A stretch of 64,000 nucleotides of DNA from Halorubrum rutilum (lineage in GTDB: Archaea; Halobacteriota; Halobacteria; Halobacteriales; Haloferacaceae): the NCBI RefSeq assembly GCF_024494565.1, contig NZ_JANHDN010000001.1, positions 592,609 through 656,608 on the forward strand, given 5' to 3'. A program made the translations under genes and the position numbers. Position 1 is the first letter of the stretch. The number at the start of each line of letters is the position of its first letter. Below are positions 31,518 to 40,822 of this stretch, one piece after another. Under the pieces are notes generated by a model. That model was given only the letters and a program-made list of their open reading frames with translations, ran no database searches and was not told the DNA's origin.

Positions 31518-32648
31518 TCACGCCCGGTCGAGCACCAGCACGTGGCGGGTGAGCGACCGGTGAACCCGGCGCTCGAAGGCAGCGTCGACCGTCCAGCCCG
31601 CCGCGCGTGCCGGCCCGCGCCAGTCGCGGTCGGCGACGACGACGGCGCGGGGCGCGACCCGAGCGGCCTCGGCGAGCGCGCCCGAGACGAGGTCGGTGAG
31701 GTCGTGGGTGGCGACCTTCGACTGGCGGCCGTACGGGGCGTCGAAGGCGATCCCGTCGACCGCGTCGTCCCGGAGCGGGAGGGCGGTGGCGTCGCCGCGA
31801 GCGACGTGCCAGTCGGGGGACTCGGAACCTCCGCCCACGTACTCGCGGAGGTTCTCCCGGGTCCCGCGGACCATCTTGCGCTGGGCGTCGCAGGCGACCG
31901 CGTCGCTCCCGACGAGCCCGGCTTCGAGCGGGAGCCCGCCGGTGCCGCACATCGGGTCGAGCAGGGTCCGGCCGGGCGCGGCGCCGGCGAGGTTGACGTA
32001 CGCGCGGGCGTCGGCCGGCGCCATGCTCCCGGGCTGGAAGAACGGGCGGTCGGTCGGCTTCGGGGCGAAGTCGCGGGCGGCCTCTACCGCGACCCAGCCG
32101 AGCGCGCAGACCGACGCGTCACCGCCGTCGGCGCCGGGGACCGCCTCGTGGGCGGCGCGCTCGCCGGCGGCGAACAGCGCGCGCAGCACGTGGTCGGGGT
32201 CGTCGAGGTCGACCTCGAAGCCGCGGTCGACGAGGACGCCCCCGAGGGCGCGCTCGGCGTCGGTCGTCGAGACGCCCGCGGTGTTCCGGACGTTGCGGGC
32301 CCGCACCGCGACCGCGCCCGAGCGGTCGAGGGGCGCCGCCTCCAGCGCGGCGACGGCGGCGTCGAGGTCGGCGTCGGTGCGCGCGACCGCCTCGTGGGCG
32401 GCGCGGGTGTAGGCGAGCCGACGGATTGCGGCGCCGTCGTCCGGGGCGCCGCCTCCGACGCGCGCGCCGTCGGCCGCCCCCGATTCGGTTCGGTTCGGCC
32501 CGACGCTCCCGGCGCTCGCGACCCCGGGCGCGAGCAGCTCCACGCCGGTCGCGGCGGTCGCGGCCTCGCGGGCCGCGAACGCGTCCGTCTCCCCGGCGAG
32601 TTCCAGCCAGTACACGCCCCGGAGTCGGGGAGCCGCTCGCAAGAGCAT
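31518..32648 (-). CDS. trmG10: tRNA (guanine10-N2)-dimethyltransferase-like RNA methyltransferase
   Basis: 376 aa. The N-terminal 170 residues form a THUMP-containing RNA-binding part. The C-terminal half is a Rossmann methyltransferase with LLDPMCGTGGLPLEAGL (SAM loop) and the catalytic FDAPYG (D/N-PPY type). This is the TIGR01177/Trm-G10 family, which N2-methylates G10 in archaeal tRNA. The start at 32648 faces the tbp gene, and both use a TATA element at 32671-32678. A disordered Gly/Ala stretch (about residues 45-75) interrupts the N-terminal domain. Confidence 0.88.
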   Translation of the reverse strand: MLLRAAPRLRGVYWLELAGETDAFAAREAATAATGVELLAPGVASAGSVGPNRTESGAADGARVGGGAPDDGAAIRRLAYTRAAHEAVARTDADLDAAVAALEAAPLDRSGAVAVRARNVRNTAGVSTTDAERALGGVLVDRGFEVDLDDPDHVLRALFAAGERAAHEAVPGADGGDASVCALGWVAVEAARDFAPKPTDRPFFQPGSMAPADARAYVNLAGAAPGRTLLDPMCGTGGLPLEAGLVGSDAVACDAQRKMVRGTRENLREYVGGGSESPDWHVARGDATALPLRDDAVDGIAFDAPYGRQSKVATHDLTDLVSGALAEAARVAPRAVVVADRDWRGPARAAGWTVDAAFERRVHRSLTRHVLVLDRA

Positions 32649-32670
32649 AGCGGTTCCGACCACGCACCTT

Positions 32671-32678
32671 TTTAAATA
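32671..32678. promoter_or_regulatory. Shared bidirectional TATA element between trmG10 and tbp
   Basis: TTTAAATA inside CTTTTTAAATATTTC is nearly palindromic and centred 26 nt from the minus-strand ATG at 32648 and 28 nt from the plus-strand ATG at 32703. No other TATA-like sequence fits in the 54 bp between the genes. Confidence 0.7.
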
Positions 32679-32702
32679 TTTCAACCGATTGTGGTGGTAG
32701 TG

Positions 32703-33260
32703 ATGGCCGATCCGAAGGAGACGATCACGATAGAGAACGTCGTTGCCTCGACGGGGATCGGGCAGGAGCTCGACCTCCAGAGCGTCGCGATGGACCTGGA
32801 AGGCGCCGACTACGACCCCGAGCAGTTCCCCGGGCTCGTCTACCGCACCACGGACCCGAAATCGGCCGCGCTGATCTTCCGGTCCGGGAAGATCGTGTGC
32901 ACGGGCGCGAACTCCATCGACGCCGTCCACGAGAGCCTCGCCGTCGTGTTCGACGAGCTCCGCGCGCTCGACATCCCGGTCGGCGACCCGGAGATCACGG
33001 TCCAGAACATCGTCACGTCCGCCGACCTCGGCGAGAGCCTCAACCTCAACGCGATCGCGATCGGGCTCGGGCTCGAACACATCGAGTACGAGCCGGAGCA
33101 GTTCCCCGGGCTCGTCTACCGGCTCGACGAGCCGGACGTCGTCGCGCTGCTGTTCGGCAGCGGGAAGCTCGTCGTCACGGGGGGAACGAGCCCGGACGAC
33201 GCCGCGGCCGCCGTCGACGTGATCGTCGAGGAGCTGGACGGCCTCGGGCTGCTCGCCTGA
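32703..33260 (+). CDS. tbp: TATA-box binding protein
   Basis: 185 aa, the standard haloarchaeal length. The two direct repeats of the saddle are plain: ENVVASTGIGQELDL ... EQFPGLVYR and QNIVTSADLGESLNL ... EQFPGLVYR, each about 90 residues. TBP recruits TFB and RNA polymerase at TATA boxes. The start MADPKETITI at 32703 is taken instead of the in-frame GTG at 32691 because of the promoter distance. Haloarchaea often carry several tbp genes; the strict conservation here fits the housekeeping copy. The promoter itself is a target for TBP, so autoregulation is plausible. Confidence 0.97.
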   Translation: MADPKETITIENVVASTGIGQELDLQSVAMDLEGADYDPEQFPGLVYRTTDPKSAALIFRSGKIVCTGANSIDAVHESLAVVFDELRALDIPVGDPEITVQNIVTSADLGESLNLNAIAIGLGLEHIEYEPEQFPGLVYRLDEPDVVALLFGSGKLVVTGGTSPDDAAAAVDVIVEELDGLGLLA

Positions 33261-33320
33261 CGGCGGTCTCGCGCCGGTCGATCCCGCGACCACTTTTACC
33301 CGTCGCCCCGTAGCCCGGGT

Positions 33321-33680
33321 ATGCTCCTACAGACGGTGACGCCGATCACGGTGCTGGGGACCACCCTGCTGTTCGCGCTGTTCCTCTCCGTGACCGCGCA
33401 CCTCGCCGCCCGGAACGTCCTCGGCGACGTCGACCCGCGCCGCGCGCTCTACGTCGGTCCGCTCCCGGCGGTGATCGGCGTCGTCGGCGGGGCGTTCGCC
33501 GTCTCCGAGGCGCTGCTCCTCCCCGCGGCGCTGCTCGTCGACGGCGCGATGTTCGCGTGGAGCTACGACCAGCCCCGCCGGATCGTCGCCGCGATGACCG
33601 TGATCCACGCCGTGATCACGACGCTGCTCAGCATCGTGCTGTTCGGCGTCACGGCGCTGCTCGCGACGATGCCGGGGTAG
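33321..33680 (+). CDS. Small membrane protein, hypothetical
   Basis: 119 aa with three or four membrane helices (residues about 8-28, 45-65, 66-82 and 88-112). It seems to be a conserved haloarchaeal membrane protein of unknown role. It lacks recognised motifs apart from the polar turn YDQPRR between helices. The stop at 33680 is 3 bp from the stop of the convergent helicase gene. A TATA-like ACTTTTACC lies about 28 nt upstream, so it is probably expressed independently of tbp. Confidence 0.7.
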   Translation: MLLQTVTPITVLGTTLLFALFLSVTAHLAARNVLGDVDPRRALYVGPLPAVIGVVGGAFAVSEALLLPAALLVDGAMFAWSYDQPRRIVAAMTVIHAVITTLLSIVLFGVTALLATMPG

Positions 33681-33683
33681 GAG

Positions 33684-35909
33684 TCACGGCTCCGGCGGCG
33701 CCCCGTCGTACGCGTCGTGGTCGCCGTAGAAGTTCAGCATCGCGAACTTCAGCTTCTCCGGGTCGACGTCGAGCAGCTCCTCGCGCTCCTCCGGCGGGAA
33801 CGCGCTCCGGACCGAGTACTTCCCCATGTCGGCCGTCGTGTACCGGCGGTCGGCGAGGACCCGGACGCCGAAGTCGTCGGGGCCGCGGACCACGCGCCCG
33901 AGCGCCTGCCGCGTCTTGCGGATCGTCGGGATCTCGACGGCGTACGCCCAGCCCGGGTCGCGGGCGCGGTCGCGGTCGGCGAACGCCCGGTTATAGGCGT
34001 CTTGGACCGCCTCCGTCCGGTCGGAGAGGTGCGGGTACGGGACGCCGACGACCACCACCGTCCGCGCGTCGTCGGCGTCGAAGCTCACCCCCTCCGCGAG
34101 CGTGCCCCACAGGGAGGTGAAGAGGGTCGCGTCGTCGCTCTCGACGAACCGCCGGCGCAGGTCCTCCTCGTCCTCGCCGGGGCCGTCGAGGTAGAGGGAG
34201 CCGAGGTCGGCGCCTGCCGGCCCGCCGCCCGCGCCGACGTCGGCTCCGGCGCCGGTCCCCGCCGAGCCGCCGAGCCGCTCGTGGTAGCGCTCGGCCTCGG
34301 CGTACGAGGGGAAGAAGGCGAGCGTGTTGCCCGGGGTGAACCGGACCGCGTCGCGCAGCACCGACGACACCGTCTCCTGCGTCTCCGGGTCGTTGCGCTC
34401 GGAGGCGAACAGCGGCGGCGTGTCGACCGCGAACGTCCGGCGGTTCGCCTCGGGGTAGGCCATCTCGTACGCGAGCGACGCGGCGTTCTCCAGCCCGAGC
34501 ACGTCCTCCGTGACGTCGAAGGGGCGGAGCGTGGCGCTCATCAGCACCGAGGCGGCGACCTCGCCGAACAGCTCCTCGGTCACCCGACGCGGGATGCAGG
34601 TGTACAGCTCCGCGCGGCCGTACACCTCGTCGGCGGCGGCGTCGCGGCGCACGGAGACCACCGGGTACTGGCCGAGCTCGGTCCCCTCCTCCATCCACGT
34701 CGAGACGAACCGGGCGACCTGCAGGGTCTGACACTCGGCCCGGGTCGTCGTCTCGCCGTCGCGGTAGCGGCGCTCGTACTCCTCGTCTAGGGCCTGGCCG
34801 AGCTGGACCGCGAGCTCCGTCTCCGCGTCGATCCCCCGCCCCTCGTAGTTGCGGAGGAACGCGAGCGTGAGGTCGTCGCGCCGGTCGTCGTTGGCGACGG
34901 AGAGGTCCTCCCAGCTCTCGCCGACGGACTCGCGCCCCCCGAACCCGAGCGCGTCGTCGTACGTCTCGACCAGGGCGTCGCGGAACGCGCCGACGACGTT
35001 CTCGGCGGCCTCGGCGCGGGAGTCGTCGCTGTCGGCGAGCTCCTCTAACGCGGCGTCGAGGGTGGTCTCCGTGAGGGTGCGAGTGGCGTGGTCACGGGCG
35101 GCGTCGTCGACGTTGTGGGCCTCGTCGAAGACGGTGATTATCTCGGCGGGGTCGCGGTCGATCCACCGGAAGAACTGCTCGCGGATGTTCGGGTCGAGCA
35201 GGTGGTGGTAGTTACAGACGACCAGGTCGACCCCCTCCATCCCCTCCTTGAGCAGCTCGTAGCCGCAGAGCTCGCGCTCGTCCGCGTACGCGTACACGTC
35301 CTCGGGGGTGCGGACGTCCTCGAACAGCCACCCGAAGAACTCGTCGGTGTCCTCGACGAGGTTGTTCCGGTAGTGCGCGCAGACGTTCGCGGTCTCGTAC
35401 TCGTCGATTTCCGCTTCCAGCTCGTCGAGCTCGTCCATGACCGCCTCGCGGGCCTCGGCGGCGCTCGCGTCGCCCTCGCGGCTCTCGGCGAGCAGCTCGC
35501 GCTGGCGCGCCTCCAGCTCGCGGACCTCGTTCTCCGTCTCCACCATCTCGCGGGTGGTGTCCCGGAGGGTCTGGCACTCCTGGTAGTCGACGTCGATGTG
35601 ACACATCGACGACTTCCCCTTGAAGACGACCGCGCGGACGGGCTCTTCGCGGGTTATCGCGCGAGCGTCCTCGACGAACTGCCGCATCTGTTGGTGAACG
35701 TTGGTCGTGATCACGACCGTGCGGTCGTGCTCGCGGGCGTGCTCCAGGGCGGGCACGAGCGCGGAGAGGGTCTTCCCCGTCCCCGGGGCGCCCTCGAACA
35801 GCACGTCCTGGCCCCGGTCCAGCGCGTTGGCGATCCTGTCCATCGCCTCGCGCTGGTTCGGATACGGCTCCTCGTACGGGAAGAACCGCAGATGCGGCGA
35901 CTCTGACAC
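33684..35909 (-). CDS. Rad3/XPD-family iron-sulfur DNA helicase
   Basis: 741 aa from GTG at 35909. SF2 helicase with Walker A EGAPGTGKTLSALVPAL (about residues 38-54), the DEAH box TVFDEAHNVDD, and C-terminal motifs including TSLWGTLAEGVSF and QALGRVVRGPDD. The four Fe-S cysteines of the XPD family are present in the insert (CHIDVDYQEC, NVCAHY, ELCGYE). Such helicases unwind 5' to 3' in repair. The GTG start is chosen because TATA-like TTTTAG lies 26 nt upstream; longer frames lack this. Confidence 0.93.
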   Translation of the reverse strand: MSESPHLRFFPYEEPYPNQREAMDRIANALDRGQDVLFEGAPGTGKTLSALVPALEHAREHDRTVVITTNVHQQMRQFVEDARAITREEPVRAVVFKGKSSMCHIDVDYQECQTLRDTTREMVETENEVRELEARQRELLAESREGDASAAEAREAVMDELDELEAEIDEYETANVCAHYRNNLVEDTDEFFGWLFEDVRTPEDVYAYADERELCGYELLKEGMEGVDLVVCNYHHLLDPNIREQFFRWIDRDPAEIITVFDEAHNVDDAARDHATRTLTETTLDAALEELADSDDSRAEAAENVVGAFRDALVETYDDALGFGGRESVGESWEDLSVANDDRRDDLTLAFLRNYEGRGIDAETELAVQLGQALDEEYERRYRDGETTTRAECQTLQVARFVSTWMEEGTELGQYPVVSVRRDAAADEVYGRAELYTCIPRRVTEELFGEVAASVLMSATLRPFDVTEDVLGLENAASLAYEMAYPEANRRTFAVDTPPLFASERNDPETQETVSSVLRDAVRFTPGNTLAFFPSYAEAERYHERLGGSAGTGAGADVGAGGGPAGADLGSLYLDGPGEDEEDLRRRFVESDDATLFTSLWGTLAEGVSFDADDARTVVVVGVPYPHLSDRTEAVQDAYNRAFADRDRARDPGWAYAVEIPTIRKTRQALGRVVRGPDDFGVRVLADRRYTTADMGKYSVRSAFPPEEREELLDVDPEKLKFAMLNFYGDHDAYDGAPPEP

Positions 35910-35932
35910 GGGCCGGAGTTCGTCGCCACCGG

Positions 35933-35938
35933 CTAAAA
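35933..35938 (-). promoter_or_regulatory. TATA-like box of the Rad3/XPD helicase gene
   Basis: CTTTTAGC on the minus strand is centred about 26 nt before the GTG at 35909 and decides the start in favour of that codon. Confidence 0.5.
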
Positions 35939-36096
35939 GGGGTGGGGTGCCGCGGCGGAAGTGGTTCGGCGCCGCCACGAGACGGAGCGGACCGAACGGA
36001 TTTGGTTCAGCGGGGACATATACGTTCGGGGAGCGTGCGCCGTGAACGCACGTAACCAGCATATATTACCGCTTCTTCGCCGAGTATCGAGGCGTC

Positions 36097-36576
36097 ATGG
36101 CGACCGAAACCGCGACAGCGACGGGCGACGTATCGACCGGAACGGGCGACTGGAAGGCGGGCGTCGCCGGCGGGCTCGCCGGGAGCGCCGTCTTCGGACT
36201 CCTGATGACGTACGTGATCCCCGCCCCGCTGCTGGAGGTGGTGATCCCGTCGATGTACGGGCTCGCGCCGCCGGCGGCGCCGTTCGTCGGCTGGGCGATC
36301 CACATGTCTCACGGCGCGGTGCTCGGCGTCGGCTTCGCCGCGCTCGTCGGACTGAACCCCTCGATCGGCGAGGGCGCGGGCGCGTCGCTCGGCGCCGGCG
36401 CGGCGTACGGGCTCGTCGTCTGGGTCGCGCTCGCGGTGATTGTGATGCCGGTCTGGCTCTCCGCGGTCGGCTCGCCGGCGAACCCGCCGCTCCCCAACGT
36501 CAGCGCGATGAGCGCGATCGGTCACCTCGCGTACGGGGCCGTGCTCGGCGGGGCGTACGCCGGACTGACCGACTGA
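36097..36576 (+). CDS. Membrane protein of unknown function (DUF6789-like)
   Basis: 159 aa with four membrane helices rich in Gly and Ala. Recognisable features are WKAGVAGGLAGSAVFGLLM in helix 1 and a second half with HMSHGAVLGVGFAALVG and HLAYGAVLGGAYAGL. Relatives in databases are, as far as I recall, sometimes labelled histidine kinase in error; there is no kinase domain here. The TATA element GCATATATTACC lies 30 nt before the ATG. Confidence 0.65.
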   Translation: MATETATATGDVSTGTGDWKAGVAGGLAGSAVFGLLMTYVIPAPLLEVVIPSMYGLAPPAAPFVGWAIHMSHGAVLGVGFAALVGLNPSIGEGAGASLGAGAAYGLVVWVALAVIVMPVWLSAVGSPANPPLPNVSAMSAIGHLAYGAVLGGAYAGLTD

Positions 36577-36696
36577 CGCCGGCCGGGCGTTCCGCCCGCC
36601 GGGTCCTCGGCGGACGCGACTCGATACCGGGGAGACGCTCCCGACCGGGACGCACCCTGATTTATACCGACGCGCCGTTACCGGCCGTAGTAACGA

Positions 36697-37197
36697 ATGT
36701 TCGACGAGATCCTCGAGAAGTTCGAGGGGTCACCGAGCCAGCAGGCCGTCATCCGGCTGTTCTTAGAGCGCGGCTTCTCCGTCAACGAGGAGGGCCGCGT
36801 CGTCTCCGGCGGCATCGAGATCCCGTACACCGGGATCGCGCGCGAGCTCGACGTCGACCGGCGCGTGGTCGACTCGACGACGGACGCGATCCTGGACGAC
36901 CCCGAGCTGAAGCGCATCTTCACCAACATCTCGTCGGTGCCGAGCCTGATGGACCTGGCGCCGGTCCTCAACCTCACGGTCCTCACCATCGAGGTCGCCG
37001 CCGCCGACGAGGCCGGGATCGTCGCCGAGGTGACCGGCATCCTCGCCGACCACGACGTCTCGATCCGACAGGTGTTGAGCGAGGACCCCGAGTTCACGGA
37101 CGATCCGAAGCTGTACGTGATCACCGACGCGGAGCTGCCCGGCGAGCTGCTCGTCGAGATCCGCGAGCTCGGATACGTCCGCCGCGTGGGGTTCTGA
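36697..37197 (+). CDS. ACT-domain regulator of amino-acid metabolism
   Basis: 166 aa. The N-terminal 75 residues (EILEKFEGSPSQQAVIRLFL, IARELDVDRRVVDSTTDAI) look like a winged-helix/HTH part. The C-terminal domain (LTVLTIEVAAADEAGIVAEV, IRQVLSEDPEF) is an ACT domain that would bind an amino acid. This is the COG2150 type seen across Euryarchaeota. It may act as a transcriptional or enzymatic regulator; the ligand is unknown. It lies 181 bp upstream of radA with its own TATA (TTTATACCG about 36660). Confidence 0.85.
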   Translation: MFDEILEKFEGSPSQQAVIRLFLERGFSVNEEGRVVSGGIEIPYTGIARELDVDRRVVDSTTDAILDDPELKRIFTNISSVPSLMDLAPVLNLTVLTIEVAAADEAGIVAEVTGILADHDVSIRQVLSEDPEFTDDPKLYVITDAELPGELLVEIRELGYVRRVGF

Positions 37198-37378
37198 CGA
37201 CCGGGACGGCGGTCGCGACGCGGCGGCGACCGGTTCCCCCCGTCGGTCGACGATCCGTTCCGGCGGGGAGCCTCGCGGGGGAAGCCGACGCGGAACCGAG
37301 CGCGTCGCCGTCGCGGATTTCACTTTCACTCGGGTGTAAACCAGTCTTTATACGGGATGGCGAACAAGGGTCGTGTAC

Positions 37379-38410
37379 ATGCCTGAAGACGAACTCGAGG
37401 ACCTCCCCGGAGTCGGCCCAGCGACCGCGGACAAGCTCGTCGAGAACGGGTTCGAGAGCTACCAGTCGATCGCCGTCGCCAGCCCCGGCGAGATGTCGAA
37501 CACCGCGGACATCGGCGAGTCGTCCGCCAGCGACATCATCAACGCCGCCCGGGAGGCCGCCGACGTCGGCGGCTTCGAGACGGGCGCGACCGTGCTCGAA
37601 CGCCGCGAGGAGATCGGGAAGCTCTCCTGGCAGATCGACGAGGTCGACGACCTGCTCGGGGGCGGCATCGAGACGCAGTCGATCACCGAGGTGTACGGCG
37701 AGTTCGGGTCCGGGAAGTCGCAGGTGACCCACCAGATGGCCGTCAACGTCCAGCTCTCGAAGGAGAACGGCGGGCTGGAGGGCGGCTGTATCTTCGTCGA
37801 CTCTGAGGACACGTTCCGGCCGGAGCGGATCGACGACATGGTCCGCGGGCTCGACGACGAGATCCTCGCCGACGAGATGGAGCGGCGCGAGATCGAGGGC
37901 ACGCCGAGCGACGAGGAGGCGCTGGAAGCGCTCGTCGAGGCGTTCCTCGACCAGATCCACGTCGCGAAGGCGTTCAACTCCAACCACCAGATCCTGCTGG
38001 CCGAGAAGGCGAAGGAGCTCGCCGGCGAGCACGAGGAGACGGAGTGGCCTATCCGGATCGTCTGCGTCGACTCGCTGACGGCCCACTTCCGCGCGGAGTA
38101 CGTCGGCCGGGGCGAGCTGGCGGAGCGACAGCAGAAGCTCAACAAGCACCTCCACGACCTGATGCGGCTCGGCGACCTGTACAACACCGCCATCCTCGTC
38201 ACCAACCAGGTCGCGTCGAACCCCGACTCCTACTTCGGCGACCCGACGCAGGCCATCGGCGGCAACATCCTCGGGCACGCCTCCACCTTCCGGATCTACC
38301 TCCGGAAGTCGAAGGGCGACAAGCGGATCGTCCGGCTCGTCGACGCGCCGAACCTCGCCGACGGCGAGGCCGTGATGCGCGTGCAGGGCGAGGGGCTGAA
38401 GCCGGAATAA
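37379..38410 (+). CDS. radA: DNA repair and recombination protein RadA
   Basis: 343 aa, the normal size. RadA is the archaeal Rad51/RecA strand-exchange recombinase. It has an N-terminal helix-hairpin-helix domain ([19 protein letters not shown]), the polymerisation linker, Walker [10 protein letters not shown], Walker [11 protein letters not shown], and the L2-region ([12 protein letters not shown]). The start [11 protein letters not shown] at 37379 is chosen over a GTG two codons upstream; TATA CTTTATACG lies about 29 nt before it. There is no intein. Confidence 0.97.
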   Translation: MPEDELEDLPGVGPATADKLVENGFESYQSIAVASPGEMSNTADIGESSASDIINAAREAADVGGFETGATVLERREEIGKLSWQIDEVDDLLGGGIETQSITEVYGEFGSGKSQVTHQMAVNVQLSKENGGLEGGCIFVDSEDTFRPERIDDMVRGLDDEILADEMERREIEGTPSDEEALEALVEAFLDQIHVAKAFNSNHQILLAEKAKELAGEHEETEWPIRIVCVDSLTAHFRAEYVGRGELAERQQKLNKHLHDLMRLGDLYNTAILVTNQVASNPDSYFGDPTQAIGGNILGHASTFRIYLRKSKGDKRIVRLVDAPNLADGEAVMRVQGEGLKPE

Positions 38411-38857
38411 CCGGGAAACGACCCGCGATCCGCACCGTCGGCGTCCGATCGGGACTCGATCCGGCGATCCGACGCCCGGATCGGGAGCCCGGCCGCCGAT
38501 CCGGTTGACGAACGTAAACTTTCTCTCGGAACGGCCGAAACGCCCGATTTCGGCCGATTGACGCCGGTGCGACGGATGCTCCCCGAACGCGGCGCGGCAA
38601 AAATCGCCAGCGGCGGCCGCGCCCGGCGACGCGCCCCCCGATATCGGCCGATTCGGCGCTTGTTGACAGATCAGCGATAATACGTCCGTCCGATTCGATC
38701 GCAAAGATTGCCAGAAGCTCGTCCGGAATACGTCCTTATACACCATCCATCCGTCCTTATATCTGACATCCGCCGTATTATCAAGTTGATTTTTTGTGAA
38801 ACCCAAGTCGAACGTTTATATACTCCCATTTCTCCTTGTCGAAACGTGATTCAACAC
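38411..38857 (+). promoter_or_regulatory. Long upstream region of amt with repeated TATA-like motifs
   Basis: 447 bp without a clear gene. The first 230 bp are GC-rich and featureless. From about 38680 AT content rises, and CGTCCTTATA occurs twice (38752-38761 region and about 24 bp later), preceded by ATACGTCCGTCC. The best promoter is CGTTTATATAC at 38813-38823, about 35-45 nt before the short leader ORF. The duplicated boxes may be alternative promoters or sites for a nitrogen regulator. Confidence 0.5.
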
Positions 38858-38920
38858 ATGAACACGAACGAACGGTGCGGTTCGGAAGACGTACGTTCAA
38901 TTGAGGTGGTCGAATCGTGA
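38858..38920 (+). CDS. 20-aa leader ORF coupled to amt
   Basis: An ATG at 38858 opens a 20-codon frame ([11 protein letters not shown], ending VVES). Its TGA overlaps the ATG of the ammonium transporter (TGATG; shared A at 38920). It lies between the TATA and amt, so ribosomes would meet it first. It may be a leader peptide enforcing translational coupling, or just the 5' UTR. No family is recognised. Confidence 0.4.
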   Translation: MNTNERCGSEDVRSIEVVES

Positions 38921-40635
38921 TGACCGACGTACTCGCGACGGTCGACCCGAGCACGTTCGCGGACGCGATGAACGGGACGTGGATCCTCGTCGTGACGTTC
39001 CTCATCTTCTTCATGCACGCGGGCTTCGCCATGCTCGAAGCCGGGCAGGTCCGCTCGAAGAACGTCGCGAACCAGCTGACGAAGAACCTCCTGACGTGGA
39101 GCGTCGGGGTGACGGTGTTCTTCCTGATCGGGACGGCGTTCACGAGCCTGATGAACGGATCGGCGGGCGTCGCGTCCGTCGCGGGGACGCTGTTCTCCGG
39201 CGGTGAACTCGCCGTCGACGCCGGGACGGTCGGCCCGTACGTCAACTGGCTCTACGGCGCGGTGTTCGCCATGACGGCCGCGACCATCGTCTCCGGCGCG
39301 GTCGCCGGCCGCGCGAAGCTCCGTGCGTACGTCACCTACACGTTCCTGCTGGCCGCGGTCATCTACCCGATGGTCATCGCGTTCACCTGGTCGGCCTCCG
39401 GCGACGGCCTCGTCGCGCAGCTGACCGGCACCGCGTTCCACGACTTCGCCGGCGGCATGATCGTCCACGGCATGGGCGGTATCGCGGGGCTCACCGCGGC
39501 GGCCGTGCTCGGCCCGCGGATGGATCGCTACGCCGATGACGGCTCGACGAACGTCATCCCCGGCCACTCGCTGACGTTCGCCGTCCTCGGGACGCTCATC
39601 CTCGCGTTCGGCTGGTACGGCTTCAACGTCGGGACGGCCTCCGTGGTCAGCGGCGGGATGTTCAACACCCTGACGCTCAACCTGGTCGCGATGGGGACGA
39701 CGATCGCGATGGCGGCCGGCGGGATCGGCGCCGCCCTCGTCGTGTGGCTCCGCACCGGGAAGGTCGACACGCTGTACGTCGCCAACGGCCTGCTCGCCGG
39801 GCTCGTCGGCATCACCGCGATCCCCGACACCACGGCGTGGTGGGGCGCGCTGGTCGTCGGCCTCCTGGCCGGCGGCCAGCTCCCGCTCGTCTTCGAGTTC
39901 GTCTCGGACACGCTCAAGATCGACGACGTCTGCGCGGTGTTCCCGGTCCACGGCAGCGCGGGCGTGCTCGGGACGCTGCTGTTCCCGTTCGTCGCCGCGC
40001 CCGGCGAACTGAGCGCCGGCGTCGGCGCCCACTTCGTCGCCCAGCTGACCGGCGTCGTCATCATCGGCGGCTGGACGCTCACCGCGACCGCGGTCGTCTG
40101 GTACGTCCTCAAGCTGAGCGGTGAGGCCCGCGTCACGCCCGAACACGAGCAGGAGGGCCTCGACATCTCCGAGCACGGCGTCGAGACCTACCCCGAGTTC
40201 GGCGGCGACCGCGTCGCGACCGACGGCGGTCCGGCCGTGGTCGACACCACCGACGACTCCCCGCGCGCCGACGGCGGCGAGGAGGCGGGGTCGCAGATCA
40301 AGATGGTCACCGCGGTCGTCCGCCCCGACAAGCTCGGGGCCATCAAGCAGGCGCTCGCGGAGGTCAACGCCCCCTCGCTCACCGTGACGAACGTCTCCGG
40401 TCGCGGCTCGCAGCCCGCGAAGAAGGGCCAGTGGCGCGGCGAGGAGTTCACGGTCGACCTCCACCAGAAGGTGAAGGTGGAGGTCGTCGTCGCCGACATC
40501 CCGGCCGACGAGGTCGCGGAGGCGATCGCCGAGGCCGCCAAGACCGGCGAGCCCGGCGACGGCAAGGTGTTCGTCATGCCGGTCGAGGACGCGCTGCAGG
40601 TCCGCACCGGCACCACCGGGCCGGAGGCGGTGTAA
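38920..40635 (+). CDS. amt: Ammonium transporter with fused C-terminal P-II domain
   Basis: 571 aa. Residues 1-410 form an Amt/AmtB channel of 11 helices with the twin pore His183 (MIVHGMGG) and His344 (FPVHGSAG). After an acidic linker (410-458), residues 459-571 are a complete P-II (GlnK) domain: [19 protein letters not shown], a T-loop with GQWRGEEF, the [10 protein letters not shown] strand and the ATP-binding [11 protein letters not shown] loop. Trp505 stands where the uridylylated Tyr51 of bacterial P-II would be. P-II normally plugs Amt as a separate protein, so tethering should make the block intramolecular and controlled by ATP/ADP/2-oxoglutarate alone. Confidence 0.92.
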   Translation: MTDVLATVDPSTFADAMNGTWILVVTFLIFFMHAGFAMLEAGQVRSKNVANQLTKNLLTWSVGVTVFFLIGTAFTSLMNGSAGVASVAGTLFSGGELAVDAGTVGPYVNWLYGAVFAMTAATIVSGAVAGRAKLRAYVTYTFLLAAVIYPMVIAFTWSASGDGLVAQLTGTAFHDFAGGMIVHGMGGIAGLTAAAVLGPRMDRYADDGSTNVIPGHSLTFAVLGTLILAFGWYGFNVGTASVVSGGMFNTLTLNLVAMGTTIAMAAGGIGAALVVWLRTGKVDTLYVANGLLAGLVGITAIPDTTAWWGALVVGLLAGGQLPLVFEFVSDTLKIDDVCAVFPVHGSAGVLGTLLFPFVAAPGELSAGVGAHFVAQLTGVVIIGGWTLTATAVVWYVLKLSGEARVTPEHEQEGLDISEHGVETYPEFGGDRVATDGGPAVVDTTDDSPRADGGEEAGSQIKMVTAVVRPDKLGAIKQALAEVNAPSLTVTNVSGRGSQPAKKGQWRGEEFTVDLHQKVKVEVVVADIPADEVAEAIAEAAKTGEPGDGKVFVMPVEDALQVRTGTTGPEAV

Positions 40636-40822
40636 GCCGGCGGCGACGCGCGGACTTCGAGGGAACCGGACCGACGACCGACTCCGACTCGCTTTTTCGA
40701 CCGGGTTTCGAGGCGCCGTACCGCCGGGCCGCGGCGCCGATCGACGGAGGCCCCGGCGGTCCGTAACCGGTCTCACCGCCGGGTCGGCAACTACTTTCAT
40801 CCCGCCGCCCCAACCCGTCGGT

